64,000 nt of DNA from Lutispora thermophila DSM 19022 (GCF_900142105.1 NZ_FQZS01000017.1:1-64000), one strand, 5' to 3'. Counted from the first letter of the stretch, positions 38,751 through 49,105 are shown. The notes: a model not told the origin generated them from the sequence alone. A program made the numbers and translations.

Positions 38751-39539
38751 ATGAAAAAAAATTTAATTAAAGCATATATAGTGCTGACAGTATTGCTGGC
38801 GCTATTTTTTTTAATAGACGGCAGGGCGTATATTCTGGCAAAATCAGCCAGCTATAAAGCCCTGAAGGTTTTCGAGTATTATAAAAGCATAGAGCTTTCA
38901 TCTACTGAAGGAACTATAAACAAGCCGCATTTTATAATAAAAAATAGAGGTGCTGATGAGGGATTTGTAGAAGAAATAGGTAATTTGTTGGAAAAAAGCT
39001 ACGATCTAATAGGCAAAGAATTTGATTATTATCCGAACAAGACCATACCTGTATTCGTCTATGGAAGTATGGATGAATTTTGGGCTCATAACAAAGCATT
39101 GGAGGGACAAGCCATCATGGGGCTTTATAACATGGGAGTCATTCATATCGTCACTCCGGATGTTTTTGCCATGACCATGGAGAAATATGAGTTAAATGGG
39201 CCTATTTTACATGAGTATACTCATTTGGTAGTGGATGAACTTACGGGAGGAAATATTGAAATATGGTTTACTGAAGGAATGGCTTTATACCAAGAATACA
39301 ACATTTATGGCACTGAATGGGGAGAATTCATGGACTATGAGGATGAATACTCTCTTGAGGATTTGAGAGGTGACTTTATGGCTTTAGACAGCGATAAAGC
39401 CTATCGCAAGGCATTTCTGATAATAAAAGATATTTACAGCAACGAAGGAGATAATGAAATCAAAGAATTCATGAAGGAACTAAAATCAGGAAAAGACTTT
39501 TATAGATCTTTTATGACCTTGAGATATAATGTTCGATAA
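38751..39539 (+). CDS. Membrane-anchored gluzincin-like metallopeptidase (peptidase MA family)
   Basis: 262 residues. An N-terminal signal anchor (AYIVLTVLLALFFLIDGRAY) precedes an external domain with the zinc motif HEYTH and a downstream Glu in WFTEGMALYQEY, as in the peptidase MA-like family. It probably acts on cell-surface proteins. A TTGACA (38707-38712) upstream may be a -35 element. A perfect AAAACAGGC/GCCTGTTTT hairpin (39557-39578) follows. Confidence 0.78.
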   Translation: MKKNLIKAYIVLTVLLALFFLIDGRAYILAKSASYKALKVFEYYKSIELSSTEGTINKPHFIIKNRGADEGFVEEIGNLLEKSYDLIGKEFDYYPNKTIPVFVYGSMDEFWAHNKALEGQAIMGLYNMGVIHIVTPDVFAMTMEKYELNGPILHEYTHLVVDELTGGNIEIWFTEGMALYQEYNIYGTEWGEFMDYEDEYSLEDLRGDFMALDSDKAYRKAFLIIKDIYSNEGDNEIKEFMKELKSGKDFYRSFMTLRYNVR

Positions 39540-39556
39540 AAAATGACTCAAAAAAG

Positions 39557-39578
39557 AAAACAGGCCCCTGCCTGTTTT
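39557..39578 (+). terminator. Hairpin after the peptidase MA gene
   Basis: AAAACAGGC-CCCT-GCCTGTTTT. It ends without a T run but probably terminates or stabilises the transcript. The gap 39579-39864 beyond it is AT-rich and holds the walR leader; no gene is seen. Confidence 0.6.
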
Positions 39579-39864
39579 CCAGCATCCGGGGGGACACAAA
39601 ATTAATTTTTATGTTATTGTTTTTAGTTTCTAATATGATTATATGATATAATTTTATGTAATAACATGCGAAAAGTGTATTATTTTTCTAGGAGTTTAGA
39701 CCTAATGCGACATTTTTTTTGGGACTTTTCATAGACATCTTTTGAATAGTATTATAGAAATATGTGAGAGTGAATGTTCCCGGGTTTATATTAAAATAAA
39801 AATTAAAATGGTAATAAAAGTTTTAATGAAAAGATTAATAAATATAGAGAGGGGTAAGCACTGT

Positions 39865-40560
39865 ATGAGTAATAAAATATTAGTTGTTGATGATGAAAGA
39901 CCCATAGCAGATATAATAAAATACAATCTTGAAAAAGAAGGTTATAAGGTATTTATTGCAGAGGATGGACAGCAGGCTATTGATTATACATATGAGTATA
40001 AGCCTGATCTCATAATACTCGATATAATGCTACCCGTTATGGACGGATTTACTGTATGCAAAAAACTCAGGGAAAATGTAAACACTCCCATAATAATGCT
40101 TACAGCTAAGGAGGAAGAAGTAGATAAAGTATTGGGACTGGAACTTGGCGCCGATGACTATATGACCAAGCCTTTCAGTTTCAGGGAACTTTTGGCCAGA
40201 GTAAAAGCAAATATAAGAAGAGTAAACTTCTCAAACAACGGCACAGAAGGTGGAGGACAGATAATTAAGTCAAGCAACTTGATAATAGATCTTAATAAAT
40301 ATGAGGTAAGAAAAGATGACAGAGTAATTGAGCTTACTTTAAGGGAATTTGAACTGTTAAAATATCTCGCTCAAAATGCCGAACAGGTATTTTCAAGGGA
40401 AACCTTGCTGGAAGAAGTCTGGGGATATGAATATTATGGCGATGTCAGGACAGTAGATGTTACTGTAAGGCGCCTGCGAGAAAAGATTGAAGATGATCCA
40501 AGCAACGCCAAGTTTGTTCAAACCAAGAGAGGTGTAGGCTATTATTTTAGGAGGATGTAA
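39865..40560 (+). CDS. walR: Cell-wall response regulator WalR (YycF)
   Basis: 231 residues of the OmpR/PhoB class. The receiver domain has phospho-acceptor Asp53 (LILDIMLPVMDG), acidic pocket DDE and Lys in KPFSF; the C-terminal winged helix includes REFELLKYL and RGVGYYF. Position before a PAS-HAMP histidine kinase and yycH/yycI/yycJ/htrA identifies the essential WalRK system for peptidoglycan turnover. ATG 39865 with GAGAGGGG is preferred over an upstream in-frame start. Confidence 0.93.
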   Translation: MSNKILVVDDERPIADIIKYNLEKEGYKVFIAEDGQQAIDYTYEYKPDLIILDIMLPVMDGFTVCKKLRENVNTPIIMLTAKEEEVDKVLGLELGADDYMTKPFSFRELLARVKANIRRVNFSNNGTEGGGQIIKSSNLIIDLNKYEVRKDDRVIELTLREFELLKYLAQNAEQVFSRETLLEEVWGYEYYGDVRTVDVTVRRLREKIEDDPSNAKFVQTKRGVGYYFRRM

Positions 40561-40564
40561 ATAG

Positions 40565-42334
40565 ATGTTAAAAAGCATCCAATGGAAGATGGTAATAATT
40601 TTTGTCTTATTGGTATGGCTTGCTATGTCTATAATAGGTGTATATATAATACAAGCTGTTGAGAAAGATCAAGTGGATAATGTGATAAATAACGCAATAT
40701 CCAACGCCAATTATTTGGAATATATGCTGGAAGATAAGATGGCAAGGCCCTATGAAGTTCAAGCCATGGTGAATTCTTGGTTTGCAGGGCAGATAAATCA
40801 GATTAAAGCTGTTTATGTTTTCAATAAGGATAAAAGATATGTGGCTCACGAAGGTGGGGACCTTAGAGATCCAGCGGAAGACAGCATAATTATTTCTCAA
40901 GCACTGGAAGGAAAAGTGGCGGAGGATTTCAACAGATTTGTAGATCTAAAAAATAATTACAAGAGCATTGCAATACCCATAGTATCAGATGACAATGAAA
41001 TCCGTGGAGCTATTTATCTTAATGTGAACTTATCAAACATAAATAAAACCATAGGCAATATAAAAAGCATACTCACCAGTGCCACCATATGGGCAATGTG
41101 TTTTACTGTGCTCATGGGAAGCATACTTTCAAGAACCATAACGGGACCTATAAAGGAAGTAACATCCAAGGCCGAGAAGCTGGCAAAGGGTGAATTTGAT
41201 CATACAATCATGGTAAGATCCGATGACGAAGTAGGAAAGCTGGCAGAAATGTTCAACTATCTTACAGTCAGATTAAAGTCCACATTAAATGAGATGAATA
41301 ACGAAAAGGAAAAGATGGAGACAATACTGACCTATATGACTGATGGAGTAATTGCTGTAAGCACCGATGGCACGATACTCCATGCCAATCCGGCTGCTTT
41401 TAAGCTTTTTAATTTGTCTCAGGATCATGTGGCTGAAAAAAACTTTGATGATATTACTGAGATGTTAGGCCTATCCTTTAGACATGAGGATTTGTTCACA
41501 GGGACCAAAGAAAAAAATGATTTGATCAAAATAGAAGACTCAACAATAAGATACAGCGTAGTTCCTTTTAAAAATGAAGCTGCTGAGACTGCCGGTGCTA
41601 TAATAGTTCTTCAGGATGTAACGGAGCAGGAAAATCTGGACAGGATGAGAAAAGAATTTGTGGCCAATGTATCTCATGAATTGAGGACACCGCTTACAAC
41701 CATCAAAAGCTATACGGAAACTTTGTTAAACGGAGCTTTGGAAGACAGAAACATGACGCTGAAGTTTCTCAATGTCATTGATAGTGAATCCGATAGGATG
41801 ACAAGATTGGTTAAGGACCTGCTGATGCTTTCAAGGTTGGATTATGATAAAGCTCAATGGAACATGAAGGAGATCGACCTGACGAAAATACTCACTGATT
41901 GCGTGTATAAGATGGATATTTCAGCAAAACAGAAGAAGCAAAGCATCACTTTGGAGATAAGCGAAGATATTCCTCAAACTATAGGGGACAAAGACAGGAT
42001 AGAGCAGGTTATTATAAACATAATAAGCAATTCAATAAAATACACTCAGGAAAAAGGCAAAATCAATGTATCAATGTGGAAAGAAGAAGAATATATCTGT
42101 ATAAAGGTACAGGATAATGGTATAGGAATACCCAAAAAGGATATGGATAGGCTTTTCGAAAGGTTTTATCGAGTGGATAAAGCCCGTTCAAGGATGCTGG
42201 GAGGTACCGGTTTGGGCTTATCAATTGCAAAGCAGATTGTGGAGGCTCATAAAGGAAAAATTTTTCTGGATAGCATATACGGAGAAGGAACTTGGGTGAC
42301 TATAATGCTTCCTATTGTTTCAAGTGTAAATTAA
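40565..42334 (+). CDS. walK: Sensor histidine kinase WalK (YycG)
   Basis: 589 residues. Transmembrane helices near 8-30 and 160-185 flank a Cache-like external sensor. HAMP, PAS, HisKA (His371 in NVSHELRTPL) and HATPase (DKDRIEQV, DNGIGIP, GTGLGLSIAK) domains follow. It senses the cell-wall state and phosphorylates WalR, which starts five bases before it. Confidence 0.93.
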   Translation: MLKSIQWKMVIIFVLLVWLAMSIIGVYIIQAVEKDQVDNVINNAISNANYLEYMLEDKMARPYEVQAMVNSWFAGQINQIKAVYVFNKDKRYVAHEGGDLRDPAEDSIIISQALEGKVAEDFNRFVDLKNNYKSIAIPIVSDDNEIRGAIYLNVNLSNINKTIGNIKSILTSATIWAMCFTVLMGSILSRTITGPIKEVTSKAEKLAKGEFDHTIMVRSDDEVGKLAEMFNYLTVRLKSTLNEMNNEKEKMETILTYMTDGVIAVSTDGTILHANPAAFKLFNLSQDHVAEKNFDDITEMLGLSFRHEDLFTGTKEKNDLIKIEDSTIRYSVVPFKNEAAETAGAIIVLQDVTEQENLDRMRKEFVANVSHELRTPLTTIKSYTETLLNGALEDRNMTLKFLNVIDSESDRMTRLVKDLLMLSRLDYDKAQWNMKEIDLTKILTDCVYKMDISAKQKKQSITLEISEDIPQTIGDKDRIEQVIINIISNSIKYTQEKGKINVSMWKEEEYICIKVQDNGIGIPKKDMDRLFERFYRVDKARSRMLGGTGLGLSIAKQIVEAHKGKIFLDSIYGEGTWVTIMLPIVSSVN

Positions 42335-42346
42335 CCTTAATTATGC

Positions 42347-42363
42347 TGTAATAAGATTGTAAC
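42347..42363 (+). promoter_or_regulatory. WalR-binding site
   Basis: TGTAAT-N5-TGTAAC matches the known WalR consensus TGTWAH-N5-TGTWAH exactly, with TATAAT sequences at 42374-42379 and 42387-42392 downstream. Confidence 0.7.
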
Positions 42364-42424
42364 AATAGTATTATATAATACAGTTGTATAATAAGATTAT
42401 GGTTAATTTCTGGAGGTAATTCCA

Positions 42425-42940
42425 ATGCTCATAAACAAATATGGAAAAATCATATTGATCCTAACTATGGTATTTACTCTTGCACTTTCTTCTGTTACAT
42501 GTGTGTATGGAGCAAAAGTGGATGATCCTATACCCGTTTTTGACTTTGTTAATGGAATAGAAGAAGTAGATCAGCCTATAAAATATAATAACAAGGAGTT
42601 GTCCATAAAGGGTAAAGCATTGGAAGGTACTCAGATTACTGTAAGCACATACTGGTATAATTCTGGTAATGAGCAATCTATTGTGTTTAAAGAAAAAGAT
42701 AACAATAGCAATGAAGATGCTGATGGAGAGTGGGTTCTACAGCATACAAAAAAATGCAAGGTTGGTTTGTCTGGAATTTTTGGCATATCTGTTACTATTA
42801 AACCAGGAAAAAATAAAATAATTGTTAAAGCGGACAACGAAGAACCTTATGAAATAGAAATAGAATATATAGATAGCGAAAAAATCACTGAAAAAATCAA
42901 TGACTTGATGTTCGATGGACTTAAATTAGATTTTGAATAA
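42425..42940 (+). CDS. Secreted protein of unknown function in the wal operon
   Basis: Not recognised. 171 residues with a clear signal peptide (KIILILTMVFTLALSSVTCVYG, cleavage near residue 28; an export signal of ~20 hydrophobic residues) and an acidic beta-rich domain resembling an Ig-like or Bacillus-type adhesion fold (VTIKPGKNKIIVKAD). CTGGAGG precedes ATG 42425. It sits between walK and yycH, where most Firmicutes have nothing, and behind a WalR box, so it is probably a WalR-controlled cell-surface protein. Confidence 0.6.
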   Translation: MLINKYGKIILILTMVFTLALSSVTCVYGAKVDDPIPVFDFVNGIEEVDQPIKYNNKELSIKGKALEGTQITVSTYWYNSGNEQSIVFKEKDNNSNEDADGEWVLQHTKKCKVGLSGIFGISVTIKPGKNKIIVKADNEEPYEIEIEYIDSEKITEKINDLMFDGLKLDFE

Positions 42941-42951
42941 ATGTTCAGGGA

Positions 42952-44382
42952 ATGGTAAAATTGAAGCTGGAAAGACTTAAATCAATAGTTCTTTTTTGTC
43001 TCGTTGCAATAAGCATAGTATTGACTACCCAAATATGGTTGAATATATCCATTGAGGGTATTTTTATTATGTCTAAAAACAAAGAATACAAGAACAATGA
43101 ACTTCTTAGCTCCGATAACGATAAGGCAAGCTTTATCAAGCCGGAAAAACTTATCATCAATAATAATGGTAAGCATACTCTTCTTTTCAATGAAACAGAG
43201 GCAGGAATGATTTATGACAGAATTTTGGATGACATGAAGAATATGCTTTCTGTTGTTTTTGAAGCAAAGGAAGGAATGGAGTTAGAAAAACGGACATTGG
43301 ATTACATGGAAAAGTTAAGAGCAGGGCGAAGTGTTGAGCTTCAACTTCCCTTTGCTTACGATTATAAGCTTTTGGCAGGTATTCTGGGAATAAATAATCC
43401 AAATTGGCAGGAAATAAAGAAAGTTGATGCTGTAGTAGTAGGCTATGACAGCAATAATGTCTATATAGTTGATAAGGGAGATGAAAGCATATATGAATTC
43501 AGATCCAAGTCTCTAAGAAGCAGTATCAGAGTAATGGTGGATATGATAAACCGAGGGAAGCCTTATTCTTACATATTTTTGAATGATATAGATTCGGAAA
43601 GGTACAGTGATGCTGTATTTATTCCAGTGGATATAGACAAGCATTCAATGCCAAAGCTGTCCTCTTATTCTGAGACGGATATATACACCATTGAAGATAT
43701 TGCAAAATATTTTTTTGAAGATCCAACTACATTGAGAAGCATAGTTGATCCTTCAGGAACTGTCATTTATACAGATGGAGAAAATCAAGGCATAAGAATC
43801 AGCAAGTCTGGAGTTATAGAGTATGTGAAATATTCTATATCATCCAAGAATGATGGAGGCAATTTTACTGCACTGGATGCTGTAAATATTGCAACGAATT
43901 TCGTAAATAGTCATATGGGATTTCCAAAGGATTCATACATTTCCTCCATTGAACAGACAACTATAAACAACAAGCTCTATAGTTGCGTAATAAGGTATAA
44001 TTATAGGTATGAGGGTATTCCCATAGTAAATGATGATGTTACTATGGATAATCCTATAGAAGTGGAAATAGTAAATGGACAGGTAAAAAGGTATAAAAGG
44101 GTTGTCAAGAATATCAAAGTTACGGGATCAGTTATGAGCGTTAGGAAACCTTTGGAAATCATTGATATTCTTTTTATGAGATTAAACCATGACAAAAAGA
44201 TAGAAATCGATGATATAATGATAAAAGATATATATTTGTCGTATCTGGAATATGGAATAAACAATCCAACTTCCATGATACCTGTTTGGGTTGTAGAAGT
44301 TCAGGTAGATAGCTCGTTTAATGCCTCAGGAAGGTTTATAATGAATGCAGAGTCAGGAGTTATACTATTTGAACCGTATTAG
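42952..44382 (+). CDS. yycH: WalK regulator YycH-like protein
   Basis: A membrane-anchored protein of about 475 residues with one N-terminal transmembrane segment (IVLFCLVAISIVLTTQIWL) and a long external domain. It occupies the place of YycH between walK and yycI and shares its size and topology; YycH and YycI restrain or stimulate WalK. The start is uncertain: ATG 42952 has no spaced ribosome binding site, while TTG 42961 follows CAGGG by ten bases. Confidence 0.75.
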   Translation: MVKLKLERLKSIVLFCLVAISIVLTTQIWLNISIEGIFIMSKNKEYKNNELLSSDNDKASFIKPEKLIINNNGKHTLLFNETEAGMIYDRILDDMKNMLSVVFEAKEGMELEKRTLDYMEKLRAGRSVELQLPFAYDYKLLAGILGINNPNWQEIKKVDAVVVGYDSNNVYIVDKGDESIYEFRSKSLRSSIRVMVDMINRGKPYSYIFLNDIDSERYSDAVFIPVDIDKHSMPKLSSYSETDIYTIEDIAKYFFEDPTTLRSIVDPSGTVIYTDGENQGIRISKSGVIEYVKYSISSKNDGGNFTALDAVNIATNFVNSHMGFPKDSYISSIEQTTINNKLYSCVIRYNYRYEGIPIVNDDVTMDNPIEVEIVNGQVKRYKRVVKNIKVTGSVMSVRKPLEIIDILFMRLNHDKKIEIDDIMIKDIYLSYLEYGINNPTSMIPVWVVEVQVDSSFNASGRFIMNAESGVILFEPY

Positions 44383-44418
44383 GGTTTCAATATCCCCAGA
44401 AGGAAGGGGTTGAATACA

Positions 44419-45309
44419 ATGAATTGGTCAAGAGCAAAGACTATATTGATTATTCTTTTCCTAATAGCAGATATTTTCCTGTTTTATGAATTATATTCAG
44501 AGGATCTGGTCAGAAGAAACAAGGCAGATCAAGAGACTGCAAAAGAAGTAATAAAATATTTGGAAAAACAAGGAATATGGGTTAAGTGTCGTATTCCTAA
44601 GGCCAGTTTGCCAAAGAAAACCCTTACTGTAAAGTACAAGTATATTGATAGTAAATATGCCTTAGGTATTTTTTTTGACTCTCCTAAAGATGTAGCAATA
44701 AAGACATATGAGGACAGAACTGTTTTAGAGGATAAAAAATCATATGTGGAAATTAACAAAAATGGACAGTTGATCTATACCAATAAGGAATTGTTGAGAA
44801 AAAAGGAAGAGCCAATGGATGAAGAATCTGCCTTAAAGAATATGAAGGTATTCTTAAAAAATATTGGCATAGATGATGATGATATATATAGCATTTCTAA
44901 AAAGCTTGAAAATGGGTATTATATTATAAACTGCAGCCAAAGTTATAAAGGTACATTTCTGGATGAAAGTCATTTAGAACTTCTTGTTACAAAAGAGGGA
45001 ATAGCCCATATGAAAATTTTATGGTTTGAAGTAGAGAATAATGGGAAGAATAAGAATGCCATAATACATCCAATAAAAGCATTAATGGAATTAGCCGAAG
45101 AAATGGAAGAAAAAACTGATGAAGGCAAAAAGGATCTGGTGATTAATGATATAAGCTTAGGCTATTACTTTGATACAGATATAGAACAGGTGGAAGAGTT
45201 TGATATAATAGAGGTTGAGGAAGGAACAGCAATACCCGTATGGAAGATGGAGACCAATATGGGTAATATATACATAAATGCCTATAATGGTACAGTTGAA
45301 AAAAACTAA
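44419..45309 (+). CDS. yycI: WalK regulator YycI-like protein
   Basis: About 296 residues starting MNWSRAKTILIILFLIADIFLFY, the typical YycI N-terminal anchor, with an external two-domain region. ATG 44419 follows GGAAGGGG by nine bases; the TTG at 44410 overlaps the site. Works with YycH on WalK. A strong terminator follows. Confidence 0.8.
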   Translation: MNWSRAKTILIILFLIADIFLFYELYSEDLVRRNKADQETAKEVIKYLEKQGIWVKCRIPKASLPKKTLTVKYKYIDSKYALGIFFDSPKDVAIKTYEDRTVLEDKKSYVEINKNGQLIYTNKELLRKKEEPMDEESALKNMKVFLKNIGIDDDDIYSISKKLENGYYIINCSQSYKGTFLDESHLELLVTKEGIAHMKILWFEVENNGKNKNAIIHPIKALMELAEEMEEKTDEGKKDLVINDISLGYYFDTDIEQVEEFDIIEVEEGTAIPVWKMETNMGNIYINAYNGTVEKN

Positions 45310-45346
45310 AAAATAGTGCAAAATATTAACAGTATGGTATAATGAT

Positions 45347-45393
45347 AAAAGGCTTCAATATAAAAAATTTTTAATATGAAGCCTTTTGTTTTT
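45347..45393 (+). terminator. Terminator after yycI
   Basis: AAAAGGCTTCA pairs with TGAAGCCTTTT, an AT-rich inner stem, and a T run. Also isolates murA. Confidence 0.85.
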
Positions 45394-45490
45394 CAGACCT
45401 ATTATATTATCAAGTAATTCTGATAATGATATAATATAGAATGTAATTATGTGTATAACCATAACTACAATGGATAAGGAGTAGAAACAA

Positions 45491-46753
45491 TTGGATAAGT
45501 TGATTATAGAAGGCGGCCATGCGTTAAAAGGTGAAGTATGTATCAGCGGCGCTAAGAACTCAGCAGTAGCAATATTGCCTGCGGCAATACTTGCAGGAGA
45601 GACTTGTACTATAAAAAATCTGCCAAATATTAAAGATGTTGCCAATATTGTAGATATTCTTGTACAATTAGGAGCCCAAGTGAAAAGAGAAGGGCATGAC
45701 AAGCTTGTTATTAATAGCAATAATATTAATACATATAAGGTAGACTTTGAACTTTCTAAGAAACTGAGGGCCTCATATTATTTTATAGGAGCCTTGTTAG
45801 GTCGTTTCAAAAAGGCGGAGGTTCCTTTTCCTGGAGGTTGTGATATAGGTGTAAGACCTATCGATCAGCATATAAAAGGCTTTGAAGCACTTGGAGCCAA
45901 AATCACCATAGAGCACGGAATCATCAGGGCAGAAGCAGATGAGCTGGTGGGAGCTTCCATATTTCTTGATGTGGTTAGCGTAGGTGCCACTATTAACATT
46001 ATGCTTGCAGCTTGTATGGCAAAAGGAACAACAACGATAGAAAACGCAGCCAAGGAGCCATATATAGTTGATACTGCAAACTTCCTCAACGCTCTTGGAG
46101 CCAATATAAAAGGTGCCGGTACCGATGAGATAAAGATAAAAGGTGTAGAGAGGCTGGGAGGATGCGAACATGCCATAATTCCTGATCAGATGGAGGCAGG
46201 AACCTATATGATTGCCGCTGCTGCCTCAAAAGGGGATGTCTTGATAAAGAATATTATACCTACCCATTTGGACTCTATAAGCGCAAAGATGAAGGAAATG
46301 GGTATTGATATCATAGAAAACGGAGATTCTCTTAGAGTAGTTGCAAACAGCAGGCCAAAAGCCGTCAATATAAAGACTATGCCTTATCCTGGCTTTCCTA
46401 CTGATTTGCAGCAACCTATGAGTGTACTTTTATCCGTTGCAGATGGTACTGCTATAATAAATGAAAGCATATATGACGGTCGATTCAAACATGTGGATGA
46501 GCTAAAGAAAATGGGAGCCAAGATAAATGTGGAAGGAAGAATTGCAGTTATAGAAGGTGTACCTAAATTGTTAGGAGCACCGGTATGTGCTACGGATTTA
46601 AGAGCTGGAGCGGCTATGGTAGTAGCAGGATTATCTGCGGAAGGCGAAACTATAATAAGCAATCTTTCCCACATTGAAAGAGGCTATGAAAAACTTGAAG
46701 AAAAGCTAATGGGATTAGGAGCCAAAATAAAGAGAATATCTGAAGAAGATTAG
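45491..46753 (+). CDS. murA: UDP-N-acetylglucosamine 1-carboxyvinyltransferase MurA
   Basis: First committed step of peptidoglycan synthesis: transfers enolpyruvate from PEP to UDP-GlcNAc. 420 residues with active-site Cys117 in [13 protein letters not shown] (the residue attacked by fosfomycin), the internal EPSP synthase-like repeats and the C-terminal [16 protein letters not shown] 45491 follows AAGGAG. Placed between yycI and yycJ, between two terminators. Confidence 0.95.
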   Translation: MDKLIIEGGHALKGEVCISGAKNSAVAILPAAILAGETCTIKNLPNIKDVANIVDILVQLGAQVKREGHDKLVINSNNINTYKVDFELSKKLRASYYFIGALLGRFKKAEVPFPGGCDIGVRPIDQHIKGFEALGAKITIEHGIIRAEADELVGASIFLDVVSVGATINIMLAACMAKGTTTIENAAKEPYIVDTANFLNALGANIKGAGTDEIKIKGVERLGGCEHAIIPDQMEAGTYMIAAAASKGDVLIKNIIPTHLDSISAKMKEMGIDIIENGDSLRVVANSRPKAVNIKTMPYPGFPTDLQQPMSVLLSVADGTAIINESIYDGRFKHVDELKKMGAKINVEGRIAVIEGVPKLLGAPVCATDLRAGAAMVVAGLSAEGETIISNLSHIERGYEKLEEKLMGLGAKIKRISEED

Positions 46754-46765
46754 TATACTATAATT

Positions 46766-46803
46766 CGGCGTAGACCGCATAGTTTGGCCTATCGCCTTTT
46801 TTG
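46766..46803 (+). terminator. Terminator after murA
   Basis: GGCGTAG pairs with CTATCGCC imperfectly around a second small stem, followed by seven T. Confidence 0.65.
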
Positions 46804-46818
46804 TTAGGGGGATAACTT

Positions 46819-47613
46819 ATGACCTTGAGATTTTGCTCCATTGCCAGTGGAAGCAGTGGAAATTGCATATATGTAGGCAATGATGATTCAGGTCTTCTGG
46901 TGGATGCAGGTATCAGTTGCAAAGGAATTTTGGAGAGTCTTAAAAATATAGGAGTGTGCAATAGTTCCATAAAAGGCATACTGGTGACTCACGAACATTC
47001 AGACCATATAAAAAGCATAGGGGCCATGTCAAGAAAGCTCAACATGCCTATATATGCCAACTGCAAAACATGGGAAGCATTAGACGGAAGTGTTGGCAAA
47101 GTCAAAGCAGAAAATATAAGAATTTTTGACACCAATAAAGGATTTTATATAGATGATATATATGTCTCACCTTTTTCTATTTCTCATGATGCTGCTGATC
47201 CTGTGGGATACACCTTTTCTTTTGGCAGCAAAAAAGTGGGATTAGCTACAGACTTGGGGTATTTCAGTCAAACCGTTAGGGAAGCATTAAAAGGCTCTGC
47301 CTTTGTCATGCTGGAAGCTAATCACGATATAGAAATGCTGAAGGTAGGAAGTTATCCATACTTTTTAAAAAGAAGAATATTGGGCGAGCAGGGCCACCTT
47401 TCTAATGAAGCTTCGGGTTATGCTGCCTGTGAACTTGTAGATTTGGGAGTAAAGCAGATAATGCTAGGACATTTAAGCAAGGAAAACAACTTTCCTCAAT
47501 TAGCATATGAAACTGTCAAAGGTATTTTGGAGCAAAAAGGTATCGCTGTTCAGCGAGATGTTACTTTGGATGTGGCTCCAAGAAGTTCCATAAGCAAAGT
47601 ATTCTCAGTTTGA
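46819..47613 (+). CDS. yycJ: YycJ/WalJ metallo-beta-lactamase-fold exonuclease
   Basis: 264 residues of the MBL fold with HEHSDH metal motif, and a C-terminal HLS motif (MLGHLSKENN). The N-terminal RFCSIASGSSGNC is the family signature. YycJ acts as a double-stranded DNA 5'-3' exonuclease in mismatch repair in Bacillus and lies in the wal gene cluster here too. AGGGGG precedes ATG 46819. Confidence 0.9.
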   Translation: MTLRFCSIASGSSGNCIYVGNDDSGLLVDAGISCKGILESLKNIGVCNSSIKGILVTHEHSDHIKSIGAMSRKLNMPIYANCKTWEALDGSVGKVKAENIRIFDTNKGFYIDDIYVSPFSISHDAADPVGYTFSFGSKKVGLATDLGYFSQTVREALKGSAFVMLEANHDIEMLKVGSYPYFLKRRILGEQGHLSNEASGYAACELVDLGVKQIMLGHLSKENNFPQLAYETVKGILEQKGIAVQRDVTLDVAPRSSISKVFSV

Positions 47614-47843
47614 CGTATATAAAATAGGGATAATATAGCTGTATGAAGTATATCATATTAATGGAAGACTATGGGAGAAGTAGTTTCGCATCAGTAATTA
47701 TAACGTATATTCATATTGCTGGAAAAATATAATTTTTTGAATTTATATTTTTCCAAAAGGCATTGCATGAAAAGCTTCATTGTTATTAAAATATTTTCAA
47801 TGGGAGCTTTTCTCGTAAATAGAATTTTATGAAGAAGGTGAAT

Positions 47844-48992
47844 ATGATGAATAATTACAGCAATAATTATGATCCACCTGAGGAATTCATCAGAAGAAGG
47901 AAAAGAGGCAGTGGCCTGGCATATTTTGCAGTTGGTCTGATGGGTGCCATAATCGGCGGATTTATAATGGCAGTTTTGGCTCCCGTATATCTATATGGGA
48001 AATATACACCTGTACCCAATAGTACCGGTGGCGATACAGCTCAGCAAATAGTGATCAATACAACAGAAGATATCAATGTAGCAGGGGCTGTGGCCAAAAA
48101 GGTAATGCCAACGGTTGTAGGCATAAGCACTGTTACAGTGCAAAGAGACATTTTCTTTGGAGCAAGATACACAGAAGGGGTAGGTTCAGGAGTAATAGTA
48201 GATCCGAGAGGATACATACTGACCAATTCCCATGTTGTGGGAGATAGCAGAACCAAATTGACGGTTTCTCTAGCTGACGGAAGAGAGCTGGAAGGAAATG
48301 TGTTGTGGCAGGATGCAGGATTGGATCTTGCAGTGGTAAAGGTACAAGCGAATAATCTGCCTACAGCGGAACTGGGTGACTCAGATTTACTTACAGTGGG
48401 TGAAGTGGCCATAGCAATAGGAAATCCCCTTGGTCTGAGATACGAGAGGACAGTAACCCAAGGAATAGTATCAGGTTTAAACAGAAGCATAATGGTAGAC
48501 CAGAATACCATAATGGAAGACTTGATACAGACAGATGCTGCAATAAATCCAGGAAACAGCGGAGGGCCGCTTATAAACAGCAAAGGTCAGATAATAGGCA
48601 TAAACACAGTGAAAGCCTCTGCCGAAGGATTAGGCTTTGCCATACCTATAAATGTTACAAAGCCTATTATAAAGCATTTTGTTGAAGATGGAGTATTTAA
48701 TCCTCCTTATCTAGGTATATACACATTAGACAGAGAAATAGTCGGATATTATGACACGGATATAGAGATCAAATCAGGACTATATATACATAGGATAATC
48801 AAAGGATCTGCGGCAGAAAGTGCAGGACTTAGAGAAGGCGATATAATCACTCATATTGACAATGTGGAAGTAAACACCATGCTGAAACTAAGGAGCGTAT
48901 TATACTATAAAAAGCCTGGCGATACAGTGGATATAAGATATCAGAGGAATGGAAAAGAATATGAAACTGAAGCAGTGCTTCAAGGCAAATAG
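47844..48992 (+). CDS. htrA: HtrA/DegP-type membrane serine protease
   Basis: About 382 residues. A short cytosolic N-terminus is followed by one transmembrane helix (LAYFAVGLMGAIIGGFIMAV), an external trypsin-like domain with His130 (NSHVVG), Asp161 (GLDLAVV) and Ser239 (GNSGGP), and one PDZ domain. Quality control of exported proteins; conserved neighbour of yycJ and rlmH. AGAAGGTG fits ATG 47844 or 47847. The gap 47614-47828 before it holds only AT-rich leader sequence. Confidence 0.9.
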   Translation: MMNNYSNNYDPPEEFIRRRKRGSGLAYFAVGLMGAIIGGFIMAVLAPVYLYGKYTPVPNSTGGDTAQQIVINTTEDINVAGAVAKKVMPTVVGISTVTVQRDIFFGARYTEGVGSGVIVDPRGYILTNSHVVGDSRTKLTVSLADGRELEGNVLWQDAGLDLAVVKVQANNLPTAELGDSDLLTVGEVAIAIGNPLGLRYERTVTQGIVSGLNRSIMVDQNTIMEDLIQTDAAINPGNSGGPLINSKGQIIGINTVKASAEGLGFAIPINVTKPIIKHFVEDGVFNPPYLGIYTLDREIVGYYDTDIEIKSGLYIHRIIKGSAAESAGLREGDIITHIDNVEVNTMLKLRSVLYYKKPGDTVDIRYQRNGKEYETEAVLQGK

Positions 48993-49020
48993 GGACACTG
49001 GGGACGGCTCTCGGTGTATC
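48993..49020 (+). repeat. REP-like repeat fragment after htrA
   Basis: GGGACACTGGGGACGG-type sequence directly after the htrA stop is a familiar intergenic repeat of Firmicutes, and a related GGGGGGACAC occurs at 39588-39597. Here it is a single degenerate copy. Confidence 0.45.
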
Positions 49021-49105
49021 ACTTAGGGGATAGATAGGATGGTTCTTTTTATGCCATTGTTCTTTAGAAAGAATCATCTCTCAAAGCTCAAAGGGAGTGT
49101 GTTTT

